Below are positions 17,876-26,142 of a stretch of 64,000 nucleotides of DNA, in pieces. Both the position numbers and the translations under genes were made by a program. Each line of letters opens with the position of its first letter. Positions within the stretch are counted from its first letter, which is position 1. This stretch comes from Gemmatimonas sp. (GTDB lineage Bacteria; Gemmatimonadota; Gemmatimonadetes; Gemmatimonadales; Gemmatimonadaceae): NCBI RefSeq assembly GCF_031426495.1, contig NZ_JANPLK010000077.1, positions 62,001 through 126,000 of the forward strand, written 5' to 3'. The notes under the pieces were generated by a model. The model saw nothing but the letters and a program-made list of their open reading frames with translations, had not been told where the DNA came from and searched no databases.

Positions 17876-18786
17876 TTGGCGAGCCACTCCCAGAGGATAC
17901 GTGAGCAATCCGCCGTGAGTGCGTCGGCGACGGCGGGATTCGCGATGTTGCGCGTGAGGATGGCGATGGCATACGGCGCCTTCCCCGGCGGATACACCAG
18001 CCCCGCGTCGTGACGCGTCGCCGTGATGCTGCCGGTCTTGTGCGCCACGCGCGTGCCGGGCGGCAATCCTGCCGGGATCTGCGTGTTGAACGCCTGCTGT
18101 TCGAGAATCCGGAGCATGTCGGCCGTGGCCGTGCTGTCCCCCAGCCGCCGCGATTGCAGTGCGACGAACAGCATCACCAGATCGCTGGCGGTGGTCACGT
18201 TGTTCATGCCCTTCCGGAAGGCCGGCGTATCCTCCACGCCACGTAGCACCACGGTGTTCCGGGCGCCGAGCTCACGTGCGAGCGACGTGATCTTCGCGGG
18301 CTCGAGCAACGTGATCAGCGTGTTCGTGGCCAGGTTGCTGGAGTGCGTGATCATGCGCTCGGCCAGCCAGCGCAGCGACACATCCTGTCCCACGCGCGCG
18401 TACACCGTGCTGTCGCTGTCGTCGGCCGGGTCGAGCACATAGGTGGACGAGTCGGCAATCGATCGGAACTGATTCGTGAGGCGGATCGACTGCTCGGGGC
18501 GCAGCCGACCCTTGGCGAACGCGTCGAATAGCGCGAAGAGCACCGGCACCTTCATCATGCTGGCGGCGTGGTACACCGTGTCGGCGTACAGATCGAAGGC
18601 ACGGCCGCGCTCGAAGTCGCGCATCGAAATGGAGACCTGCGCCCCCGGCACCTTCGCCACGCGCGCCCAGATCTCCTGCCGCACCGACAACGGCTTCTGA
18701 GGGCCGAGCAGGCGGCAGCCGGTGCCACCGACCACCGTCAGTATCACCACCAGCGCCATCAGGAATCGAATAGACAATCGTCTCAT
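17872..18786 (-). CDS. Class A beta-lactamase-like serine hydrolase
   Basis: A 304-residue exported protein, with Cys24 of VVGGTGC a weak lipobox. Penicillin-recognising motifs are present: Ser76-x-x-Lys79 (HAASMMK), SSN at 149-151 in place of SDN, and KTG at 250-252. A glutamate (Glu185, RGVEDTPAF) lies where the omega-loop Glu166 is expected, but the usual ExxLN is not kept. It therefore belongs to the class A fold; true beta-lactamase activity is less certain than for canonical enzymes. It is the first gene of a four-gene coupled operon and is divergent from the sugar-binding lipoprotein gene with 102 bases between starts, where the promoter of this operon should lie. Confidence 0.85.
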   Translation of the reverse strand: MRRLSIRFLMALVVILTVVGGTGCRLLGPQKPLSVRQEIWARVAKVPGAQVSISMRDFERGRAFDLYADTVYHAASMMKVPVLFALFDAFAKGRLRPEQSIRLTNQFRSIADSSTYVLDPADDSDSTVYARVGQDVSLRWLAERMITHSSNLATNTLITLLEPAKITSLARELGARNTVVLRGVEDTPAFRKGMNNVTTASDLVMLFVALQSRRLGDSTATADMLRILEQQAFNTQIPAGLPPGTRVAHKTGSITATRHDAGLVYPPGKAPYAIAILTRNIANPAVADALTADCSRILWEWLAK

Positions 18787-18888
18787 GGTGGGAAGGCTGT
18801 CACTCGCACGGGCGCACCGCAATCGTCCGGCGCAATCACCCGTGGCCTCTCTTGCCCAATTCGCAATTGCGTGCTGATTTCCTCCCCT

Positions 18889-19911
18889 ATGCGCATTCTT
18901 GCCCTGCCCCGATTCTCGACCCAGCGCCTGATCGCCCTGGCCCTCCCGCTGCTCGTCGCTTGCTCGCCCAAGGCGGACGACAAGCCGGTAATCGGACTGA
19001 TCACGAAGACCGCGTCGAATCCGTTTTTCGTGAAGATGAAGGAGGGTGCCGAACAGGCCGCTGCCGCGCAGGGGGCGACGCTGATCGCCGCTGCCGGTCG
19101 CAGCGATGGCGACAACGCCGGCCAGGTCACGGCCATCGAGAACCTCATGGCCGCCGGTGCCAAGGCCATTCTGATTTCCGCCAGCGACTCGAAGGCCATT
19201 GTGCCCGCCATCAGGAAGGCGCGGGACGCCGGCATTCTGGTGATCGCCCTCGATAGCCCGACCGATCCGGTCGACGCCACCGACGCGCTGTTCGCCACCG
19301 ACAACTACAAAGCCGGACAGCTGATCGGCCAGTACGCCAAGGCACGCCTTGGGGCGACACCGGCTAGGATCGCCACGCTCGACCTCATTCCTGGGCATCC
19401 CACTGGGGCGCAGCGCCACAACGGATTCCTGAGCGGCTTCGGGCTCCCGTCGTATGAGAAGGCGCGCAACGAGCTCGCGCAGCCTCCGGAAGTGGTATGC
19501 ATGACCGACGCGATGGGCGATCAGGCCAAGGGGCAGACGGCCATCGAGAATTGCCTCCAGGCGCATCCCGATATCAACGTCGTGTACACGGTGAACGAGC
19601 CGTCGGCGGCGGGCGCTTTCACCGCACTCAAGAATGCCGGCAAGGAGAAGGGCGTGCTGATCGTCTCGGTCGATGGGAGCTGCCGCGGCGTGCAGCATGT
19701 CGTGGACGGCACACTCACCGCGACGGCGCAACAGTATCCGCTGCGCATGGCCGAGTTGGGCGTTGAGGCAGCGATGACGTTCATCAGGTCGGCCAAGAAG
19801 GCGAGTGGCTACGTCGACACCGGCGTGCAGTTGATCGCCAAAGACAGTGTGGCCGGCTTGGCAAGCCTTGGCGCTGAGAAGGCACTCGGGGTTTGCTGGG
19901 GCGACAAATGA
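18889..19911 (+). CDS. frcB: Sugar ABC transporter substrate-binding lipoprotein (FrcB-like)
   Basis: A 340-residue lipoprotein with lipobox LLVAC (Cys25), followed by the type-1 periplasmic binding fold (Peripla_BP_4) opening with PVIGLITKTASNPFFVKMKEGAE. Motifs such as VNEPSAAGAFTALKNAG and SVDGSCRGVQ...TATAQQYP resemble fructose/ribose-type binding proteins, especially FrcB of rhizobia. It captures a sugar in the periplasm for the permease and ATPase that follow. Its stop overlaps the permease ATG (ATGA). The exact sugar is inferred only from similarity, so the symbol is tentative. Confidence 0.88.
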   Translation: MRILALPRFSTQRLIALALPLLVACSPKADDKPVIGLITKTASNPFFVKMKEGAEQAAAAQGATLIAAAGRSDGDNAGQVTAIENLMAAGAKAILISASDSKAIVPAIRKARDAGILVIALDSPTDPVDATDALFATDNYKAGQLIGQYAKARLGATPARIATLDLIPGHPTGAQRHNGFLSGFGLPSYEKARNELAQPPEVVCMTDAMGDQAKGQTAIENCLQAHPDINVVYTVNEPSAAGAFTALKNAGKEKGVLIVSVDGSCRGVQHVVDGTLTATAQQYPLRMAELGVEAAMTFIRSAKKASGYVDTGVQLIAKDSVAGLASLGAEKALGVCWGDK

Positions 19912-20846
19912 TCACTCGGCGGCTGGCCTTCGCCGGTCCGCTGGTCGCGCTACTGCTCGCCTGCCTCTTTTTTGCGCTGCAATCACCGCGATTCCTGACC
20001 GGCGCCAATCTGTCGCTGGTGCTGCAACAAGTCATGGTGGTCGGCGTGCTGGCCGTCGGGCAAACGCTGGTCATTCTCACCGGCGGTATCGACCTCGCCT
20101 GCGGCATGATCATGGCGCTCGGCTCAATTGTCATGAGCATGCTGGCGGTGAAACACGGTTGGCATCCGGCCATGGCCATCGCCGGCGGCATGGGTGTCAC
20201 GACAATCGCCGGCATGATCAACGGCCTCCTCGTCACGCGCATCAAGCTGCCGCCGTTCATCGTCACCCTCGGCACGATGAACATCGCCTTCGCCGTCACG
20301 CAGCTCGTGTCACGGGCGCAGACGTTTACCGACCTGCCGCCGCTGCTCACGTGGCTCGGGAACAGCGTGCGCGTGGGCAACACGCCAATCGCCTACGGTG
20401 CCCTCGCCATGCTGCTGCTGTACGGGCTCGCGTTCGTCGTGCTGCGCGAAACGGCGGCCGGGAGGCACGTGTATGCGGTGGGCAACAATCTCGAAGCCGC
20501 GCGATTAGCCGGCATCAGGACCAACCGCGTGTTACTCAGCGTGTACGCACTGTCTGGGCTGTGCGCCGGCGCGGCGGCGTTGCTGTCGATCGCGCGCACC
20601 GGCGTCGGCGATCCGCAAAGCGGGCAAACGGAGAACCTCGACACCGTCACCGCCGTGGTGCTGGGCGGCACGAGCCTGTTTGGCGGACGCGGCATCGTAG
20701 TGGGGTCACTGGTGGGCGCACTCATCGTGGGCGTGTTCCGCAATGGACTCACGCTGATGGGTGTGTCGTCGGTGTATCAGATTCTGGTGACGGGTGTGCT
20801 GGTGATTCTGGCCGTGGCGACTGACCAGTGGTCGAGGAAAGCGTGA
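19908..20846 (+). CDS. frcC: Sugar ABC transporter permease (FrcC-like)
   Basis: A 312-residue protein with eight to ten membrane segments of the BPD_transp_2 family (ribose/xylose/fructose permeases). The conserved region GQTLVILTGGIDLACGMIMALG (~residues 53-74) and AVGNNLEAARLAGI...YALSGLCAGAAALL are visible. ATG 19908 overlaps the binding-protein stop, and the stop overlaps the ATPase GTG. It would work as a dimer in the inner membrane with FrcA-like ATPase. Confidence 0.9.
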   Translation: MITRRLAFAGPLVALLLACLFFALQSPRFLTGANLSLVLQQVMVVGVLAVGQTLVILTGGIDLACGMIMALGSIVMSMLAVKHGWHPAMAIAGGMGVTTIAGMINGLLVTRIKLPPFIVTLGTMNIAFAVTQLVSRAQTFTDLPPLLTWLGNSVRVGNTPIAYGALAMLLLYGLAFVVLRETAAGRHVYAVGNNLEAARLAGIRTNRVLLSVYALSGLCAGAAALLSIARTGVGDPQSGQTENLDTVTAVVLGGTSLFGGRGIVVGSLVGALIVGVFRNGLTLMGVSSVYQILVTGVLVILAVATDQWSRKA

Positions 20847-21664
20847 GTACCCCCAACGCAACGGCGCCGATGGTGCTGGAAGGGCACGGCCTTGTGAAGC
20901 GCTATGGCCAGGTAACGGCACTCGATGGCACCGACTTCGAAGTGCGCGCGGGCGAGATCATGGCCGTGATCGGCGACAACGGTGCGGGCAAGTCGTCGCT
21001 TATCAAGGCGCTGTCGGGCGCCATGATTCCCGACAGCGGCGAGATCTGGCTGGACGGCGCGCGCGTGCACTTCGGCGGGCCCATAGACGCCCGTCGCGCG
21101 GGCATCGAGACCGTGTACCAGGATCTCGCGCTGGCGCCGGCGATGTCGATCGCGGAGAACCTATTTCTGGGGCGCGAGCATCGTCGGACGGGACTTGCAG
21201 GGTCGCTGCTGCGACTCATCGATCGCCCACGCATGCAACGTGAGGCGGCCGAACATTTGCGCGAGCTCGGCATTGGGATTCGCTCCATCACGCAGGCCGT
21301 GGAGACGCTCTCCGGCGGACAGCGCCAAGGCATCGCCGTGGCGCGCAGCGTGGCCTTCGCGCGACACGTGGTGATTCTGGACGAACCTACGGCTGCGCTC
21401 GGCGTGAAAGAGAGTGGTATGGTGCTCGACCTCATCACGCGGGTGCGCGACTGCGGGTTGAGCGTGATCCTCATAAGTCACAACATGCCGCACGTGTTTC
21501 AGCTGGCTGATCGGATTCACATTCAGCGGATGGGGCGTCGGGCGGCGCTGGTGAACACGCGCGAGATCACCATGGCGGATGCGGTGGCGGTGATGACGGG
21601 GGCAACCGGTTGGCCGGCGCCTCGCGTGGCGGAAGCCGATCAGGCTGCGTGGCCTTCAGCCTAA
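20843..21664 (+). CDS. frcA: Sugar ABC transporter ATP-binding protein (FrcA-like)
   Basis: A 273-residue protein starting at GTG 20843, overlapping the permease stop (GTGA). It carries one ABC domain: Walker A GDNGAGKSS, Q-loop region TVYQDLALA, signature LSGGQRQGIAVAR, Walker B VVILDEPTAALG and H-loop ISHNM. A single domain distinguishes it from the double-domain RbsA/XylG type and matches FrcA. It energises the importer encoded by the two upstream genes. No sugar kinase or regulator follows, unlike the rhizobial frcBCAK set. Confidence 0.9.
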   Translation: MSTPNATAPMVLEGHGLVKRYGQVTALDGTDFEVRAGEIMAVIGDNGAGKSSLIKALSGAMIPDSGEIWLDGARVHFGGPIDARRAGIETVYQDLALAPAMSIAENLFLGREHRRTGLAGSLLRLIDRPRMQREAAEHLRELGIGIRSITQAVETLSGGQRQGIAVARSVAFARHVVILDEPTAALGVKESGMVLDLITRVRDCGLSVILISHNMPHVFQLADRIHIQRMGRRAALVNTREITMADAVAVMTGATGWPAPRVAEADQAAWPSA

Positions 21665-21820
21665 TCGACGCAACGGGATCGACGCTCGGAGAGCACCAGC
21701 AACGCAGGCGACGATCTCGGCACCGGTTGTGCACTGCACGCAGCGTCGGCGGCGATGCGAACTACGCGTCCCACGAGCCCGGCATTGAACAGCGTACACG
21801 ACTTCACGGCGGAGATCACC

Positions 21821-22039
21821 ATGGCGCGCACGAACGACGACTCGGGGAAAGGCAAAGGTCACGCGAAGGAACGGCAGGGAATGTCGGGCGGGCGCGGCGG
21901 ACCCGGTAAGACGGGCAGCACCAAGTCGCAGCATGCGAAGAAGGAAGCCAACGGGTATGGCTCTACCGGTTCAAAGAGTTCCGGTGGCAGCGGGTCGTCG
22001 GAGTCGTCCGGCGGCGGGCACGGCGGCACGCACGGCTGA
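21821..22039 (+). CDS. Small Gly/Ser/Lys-rich hydrophilic protein
   Basis: A 72-residue protein with a good ribosome site (GGAGATCACC just before ATG 21821). The first half is highly charged (DDSGKGKGHAKERQ); the second half is Gly/Ser-rich (SSGGSGSSESSGGG). It has no membrane segment, signal peptide or cysteine and is probably disordered. Composition recalls small stress-induced hydrophilic proteins, but I do not recognise a family. It stands alone between the sugar transporter and a region of gene remnants. The coding call rests on the ribosome site and composition only. Confidence 0.55.
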   Translation: MARTNDDSGKGKGHAKERQGMSGGRGGPGKTGSTKSQHAKKEANGYGSTGSKSSGGSGSSESSGGGHGGTHG

Positions 22040-22084
22040 GAGGGCCCGCCCCCCCACCTCACTCCGTATGATCCGGCACTCCAG

Positions 22085-22534
22085 CTAAGGCCGGTTCTCA
22101 TACCATTTGAGATTTGCAGTCGCACTCCCGATGCAGATCACGTCAGGTCGCGTATCGCCGTTCAAGTCCGCGACCGCACAGCCAGCCGCAGCCATTCCAC
22201 CAGCGTCGAGCGGCGTCTTCGACCACGAGTCGGTGACGTCGTTCTCGAGCCGGCAGAGGCATACGCCCCGTTTTCCACCACGTTCGCCCACGATGATGTC
22301 GTCGCGACCGGTGCGCGAAAAATCACCCGCCGCGATCGCGTGACCGTCGACGATGGTCGAATCAATCACATGAGGCTCCCATGCGCCGTCGTGGTGCCGG
22401 TACACCACGACCTGATGGCCGTGCCACGGCTCGATGGTGGCGATGAATCGCTCGGCCCCGATGCGGCCCACCGCGACGTCGCTCGTACCGCTCTTGGGCC
22501 ACGCGGCGGGGTCGCCAGCGACGCGACGGGTCGA
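22085..22534 (-). pseudogene. C-terminal remnant of an FG-GAP/VCBS repeat protein
   Basis: The last ~148 codons of a VCBS/FG-GAP propeller are readable: SDVAVGRIGAERFIATIEPW, IAAGDFSRTGRDDIIVGERG and CAVADLNGDTRPDVICIGS end in a proper stop. Upstream an in-frame TGA (22535-22537) cuts it off from any start and signal peptide, and the sequence changes to a metallo-beta-lactamase fragment. Calcium-binding DxNxDxxxD-like motifs (DLNGDTRPD) survive. It is most simply a 5'-truncated gene left by a rearrangement. Confidence 0.7.
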
Positions 22535-22539
22535 TCATG

Positions 22540-22770
22540 CTGAATGATCACCGTCGCCTTGCGATTCTTCGCGATCCGCGTGAAGCGATCGATACTCGCG
22601 AGCGACGCCGCACGATCGGTGTTGAAGGTGGGCACTCCGTCGCTCTCGTAGTTCTCGCGGACGTGCGACAGGTCTCCGGTGATCAGTACGGGCCCCATCT
22701 CACGCAGCTTCACCAGCAGACCATGATGACCGGATGTGTGTCCCGGCATGTTGAGGATCAGCGCCTCGCC
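22540..22770 (-). pseudogene. Internal fragment of a metallo-beta-lactamase fold lactonase
   Basis: About 75 codons match the C-terminal part of the intact enzyme encoded at 26143-27003: ILNMPGHTSGHHGLLVKLRE, LITGDLSHVRENYESDGVPT and TRIAKNRKATVIIQHD. At DNA level the two stretches look about 85-90% identical by eye and lie in the same orientation about 3.65 kb apart. The N-terminal half with the HxHxDH site is absent, and the frame runs into unrelated sequence at both ends. It therefore cannot encode a working enzyme. Confidence 0.8.
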
Positions 22771-22776
22771 GGTGCA

Positions 22777-23646
22777 TCACAAACCTGTCCAGCGTGCCCC
22801 ACTCGGACCTTCGCCAAGTATGGAGCCGACGGCTTCACCAATTGACCATGCGCCGAGCAAGATCGACAGCGCAGGCAGCGCCCGCAGCAGCTGCGGAGTC
22901 TGGCCCGCCGCGCCGACTTCGCGGGCGATTCGTGACAGCAGGACCGCCGGAATGCCTGGGCTGAGAGCCGTTCGGGTCAACCGCGTCAGCAAGCCGTGAC
23001 CTTGCACGCGCCCGCCGCCGTAGAGTCGGCCGTGATGGAATTGCGCCGCGGCCGCGCGACGCACGTCGGTGGTGCTGTGGTCGAACATCACCGCGTCGGG
23101 CACCCGCCAGAATCGTGCACCGGCTGCGCGCAGCCGCGCGTGCAGCGCCACTTCAAATAGGCCGTCGGCATCTGCAGGCAGCACGGCGCGCAACTGCGCC
23201 GCGTCGTACGCCACGTTGATCGACGGAAGGTCGCCGACCGTGCCCTCAGGCCCGCCGCGAAAGAAGCGTCCGTACTCGATCAAGGTCAGCGCCCAGTCCG
23301 CAGCGCTGCCCGTGCGGCGTGCTACCGGTCCGCCGACGACGGCAGCGCCTTCACGCCGATGCGCTTCGATCAACGCCTCGACCCAGCCGGGCGCCGGCAC
23401 ACAGAAGTCCTCGGTCAGCGCCACCAGCCCGCCACGCGCCGCGCGCATCCCCAGCAGGCGCATCTGCGGTATCGTGCTGCCTACCCGGCACTTCACGACA
23501 CGCGTGTTCGGCGTGATCGGCGATCCCGCGTCGCGCGCCGTCGCCAACAGCAATTCGATTCGTCCCGTCTGTAGTGCCGGACCGAGCACGTGAAGAAGCC
23601 CGGTCGGCGGCCCCGACGGCCGCGACCCGGCGACCACCACACTCAT
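22777..23646 (-). CDS. Family 2-like glycosyltransferase (GT-A), first of a tandem pair
   Basis: A 289-residue protein. ATG 23646 lies 14 bases after the upstream glycosyltransferase stop; an in-frame GTG at 23661 overlapping that stop is an alternative. GT2 features are visible: the segment LVALTEDFCVPAPGWVEALI with an acidic site, SINVAYDAAQLRAV, and the ED/LxxR-like WRVPDAVMFDH followed by FHHGRLYGGGR. A hydrophobic C-terminus may bind the membrane. The N-terminal nucleotide-binding strand is short compared with its neighbour. It is the third gene of the radical SAM/GT/GT set; donor and acceptor are unknown. It ends right where the gene remnants begin. Confidence 0.78.
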   Translation of the reverse strand: MSVVVAGSRPSGPPTGLLHVLGPALQTGRIELLLATARDAGSPITPNTRVVKCRVGSTIPQMRLLGMRAARGGLVALTEDFCVPAPGWVEALIEAHRREGAAVVGGPVARRTGSAADWALTLIEYGRFFRGGPEGTVGDLPSINVAYDAAQLRAVLPADADGLFEVALHARLRAAGARFWRVPDAVMFDHSTTDVRRAAAAQFHHGRLYGGGRVQGHGLLTRLTRTALSPGIPAVLLSRIAREVGAAGQTPQLLRALPALSILLGAWSIGEAVGSILGEGPSGARWTGL

Positions 23647-23660
23647 CGCCGGCGTTGCCA

Positions 23661-24587
23661 CTAGTACAGCTCCTGGCACGAACGGCCGGGTCCGAACCAG
23701 TAGCCGAGCCATTCGCCCATGCCCCAGCACGCACAGACCCCGCACAGCGCGAGCGCGGCTCGAGGCAGTAGGCGGCGATTCGCGGGGTGCTGCCAAGCGC
23801 GGCGGAGATGTCGAGACATCAGCAACGGCGGAACGGCGGGTGCGAAAAGGCGAAACAACCATTTTTCCCCGTGCGGTGCCCGTCGCACGCGCGTCGCGCC
23901 GAAGCAGCGGCCGTAGTGAAATCGCCGCACGCCGAACGCCATGAATGCGTAGTTCGTCAGGTGCCGCACGCGCATCGATGGCCTGATCACCAATCTGCCG
24001 CCCGCGGCGCGGATGCGCTCGTGTACGAATGGCTTGTTGAAGCCCTCCGCGGCCAGGATGTCTGCACAGGTGTCCGTCAACGCTGCCCGCCGATACGCGA
24101 CGTTGTTGCCGGGGAGATCGCCCTGCGTGTCTCCCGGAGTCACCGGCGGATTGAACGCGCCGTACTCGAACAAATAGGCAGACACGTTCCCGGCGCTATC
24201 CGAGCCCGCCTGCAGGACGACGCCGCCCACGGCCGTCACGCCCGGATCGGCAAAGCCCGCGATGATCTGGTCAGCCCAGTCCGGGTCAGCCGCGTCGCTC
24301 GGGTCGAGCATCGCGACGAAATCGCCTTCGGCCTGACGGATGGCGGCCGCCTTCAGCGCCGGCAGGTTTCCACCCGGTAGCGAGATGTGACGCGCCTGCG
24401 GCAAACAACGATGCCGAATCGTCGCCATGCTGCCATCCGGACTACCGTCCGCGAGAATAACGTCCAGCTCCGACGCCCCGTGCTGAGCCGCGAGCGAGCG
24501 AAGCACCTCCTCGAGCGTCGCGGGCGGCATGCGCGCGGCCACGACCACGCTGAGGCGCTTCGGCTGACGAATGGGCGCGGCCGTCAT
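23661..24587 (-). CDS. Family 2 glycosyltransferase (GT-A), second of a tandem pair
   Basis: A 308-residue protein with the typical GT2 start RLSVVVAARMPPATLEEVLR, the nucleotide-sugar region VILADGSPDGS and a DxD-like site in FVAMLDPSDAADPDWADQ. Later motifs PGNNVAYRRAAL and FNKPFVHERIRAAGGR match the acceptor half. C-terminal hydrophobic stretches (PAVPPLLMSR, LALCGVCACWGMGEWLGYWF) suggest membrane association. The gene starts 15 bases after the radical SAM stop. It shares the layout and the HYGR/HHGR motif of the next gene, so the two are probably old paralogues. Confidence 0.85.
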   Translation of the reverse strand: MTAAPIRQPKRLSVVVAARMPPATLEEVLRSLAAQHGASELDVILADGSPDGSMATIRHRCLPQARHISLPGGNLPALKAAAIRQAEGDFVAMLDPSDAADPDWADQIIAGFADPGVTAVGGVVLQAGSDSAGNVSAYLFEYGAFNPPVTPGDTQGDLPGNNVAYRRAALTDTCADILAAEGFNKPFVHERIRAAGGRLVIRPSMRVRHLTNYAFMAFGVRRFHYGRCFGATRVRRAPHGEKWLFRLFAPAVPPLLMSRHLRRAWQHPANRRLLPRAALALCGVCACWGMGEWLGYWFGPGRSCQELY

Positions 24588-24602
24588 GTGTTCGATGCGC
24601 GG

Positions 24603-25814
24603 CTAGGCTTCGCGGTGCACGTCCGCGTCCGCTGCCGAGTTGCTCTCAGTCGCCAGACGTTCGGGCACTCCCAAGCTCTCGGGGGCAGGCGCCACGGCAA
24701 AGCTGTCCGCCGAGTAGCCGGGATGTTCCTTGGGCTCTTCCCAGACCCGCCCGCCGACCATCGAGCGCACCAAAGGAACGGGCTGAAACGCGATGCTCGG
24801 CCACAGGAACACCTCGGTCGTGCACCAGCATTTCTTGGCGCTGATCGACTCGCGGAGCTCACGTGCCTTGGGCGAGTTCCACAGTTCCCGAAACGATGAC
24901 TGTCGCAGGTTGCCCAGTGGTTCATGCATCTCGCACACGGAGACGTCGCCGTTGGCATACACCACGCCCGCCAGCACGCCCGCCTTGCACGGAACGACCT
25001 GCCGACTCTGCAGCACGGACTCGGTTTTGGCCCACTGCAACATCGGTTCGATGATCGCGCCGAACCTGCCTTCGTCGCGATCGCGCCACACCGTCCGCAC
25101 ATGGTCGGAGAGCGCTCGATAACGATCGATCGGCGGCGTCAGCAGCTTGGGATCCTTTCGGTCGCCTCGGATGATCGCCAGATTGTGGTGATCCATCTGC
25201 GGACAGCGCTCGTGCAGATACTCGGTCAACTTCCAGATCTCGCCCATGTTCTGGTTGGTGGCCGTCGAAATGGAGTGAATGCGCAGCCGTGGATCTTCGC
25301 GCTGCAAGGCGGCGAGCATCTCGTAGGTTTCCATCGCCTTCTCGAACGACTTGTCGTTGCCGCGGAACTTGTTGTGGTACTCCGGCATCCCGTCGAGCGA
25401 GATCTCGCAGGCGAACAGCATCAAGTCTTTCTCTTCGAGCACGCTACGCAACGCCGCTTCGGTCTTGTCCGTGAAGTAGCCATTGGTTGGCACGTAGACC
25501 TGCCGGACCCCATTGTTGCGTACGAATGTGCGAACGATCTCCGCAAACTCCTTGCGAATGAAGGGCTCGCCACCCGACAGATTCAAGTTGTCGATCGGGC
25601 CGAGTTCGGCGCTCAGTTTCTTGATTTCGTCGAGCGTCAGGTCGTCGCGCTGATTCAGTTCCCGCCAGTAGAAACAGTGGTCGCAGGTCAGGTTGCAGAT
25701 CGAGTTGATGAACAGCACGAGAAACGGCGGCGTGGTACCATCAACGGGCAGGTAGGCGTCGCGCGTCAACCGCAGGTGTCTACGAACGCGGTCGGTGAGA
25801 GCAGGTTGTTTCAT
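24603..25814 (-). CDS. Radical SAM/SPASM domain enzyme
   Basis: A 403-residue protein starting at ATG 25814; ATG 25829 is an alternative. The 4Fe-4S/SAM site CNLTCDHCFYW has Cys40, Cys44 and Cys47, followed by the GGE motif LNLSGGEPF. The C-terminus has a SPASM-type cysteine set (VPCKAG, VSVCEMH, KKCWC), which binds extra iron-sulfur clusters in enzymes that modify peptides or other substrates. With two glycosyltransferases downstream at 14-15 base spacing it probably makes or decorates a small molecule, peptide or cell-surface polymer. No obvious precursor peptide gene is seen next to it. The C-terminal ~30 residues are acidic and unstructured. Confidence 0.88.
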   Translation of the reverse strand: MKQPALTDRVRRHLRLTRDAYLPVDGTTPPFLVLFINSICNLTCDHCFYWRELNQRDDLTLDEIKKLSAELGPIDNLNLSGGEPFIRKEFAEIVRTFVRNNGVRQVYVPTNGYFTDKTEAALRSVLEEKDLMLFACEISLDGMPEYHNKFRGNDKSFEKAMETYEMLAALQREDPRLRIHSISTATNQNMGEIWKLTEYLHERCPQMDHHNLAIIRGDRKDPKLLTPPIDRYRALSDHVRTVWRDRDEGRFGAIIEPMLQWAKTESVLQSRQVVPCKAGVLAGVVYANGDVSVCEMHEPLGNLRQSSFRELWNSPKARELRESISAKKCWCTTEVFLWPSIAFQPVPLVRSMVGGRVWEEPKEHPGYSADSFAVAPAPESLGVPERLATESNSAADADVHREA

Positions 25815-26142
25815 GGATTCTCGGTGCATCGCACCACGGGCGAGCGGTGTGCGGTGGCCCAAGGTTTCGTACAGCTTGGGCTCAAGGGCAACTGTAGGAT
25901 CGGCATGGCGCATCGGCGTGCTGCACCCACGGCGCCGAAAGATCCTCGCCTGCGGCGACCAGCAACTAGACGATTCGGGATAGAAAATTCAGTCTAGGTG
26001 GCTGTAATGTAGGCCGCGGTCCCCTGCCTCGGTAGCATCGGTGCGCGCGCTTGTCGGCGGCTTCGGTGTCCGCCGTTGGGCCCTCGAACTTGTCGGAGCC
26101 CGGTGGCCACGGCGCGATCGTCCGCGGTCCCGCGTGCCGGAG
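25815..26142. other. 328-bp gap upstream of the radical SAM gene
   Basis: No convincing gene. The segment 25975-26010 is clearly more AT-rich than its surroundings and, read on the minus strand, is a reasonable place for the promoter of the radical SAM/GT/GT genes. The rest is GC-rich without clear hairpins. The frame of the radical SAM gene is open to 25913, but codons there look less typical. I checked it for a short peptide gene with a Cys-rich or Gly-rich core and found none with a clear ribosome site. Confidence 0.5.
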
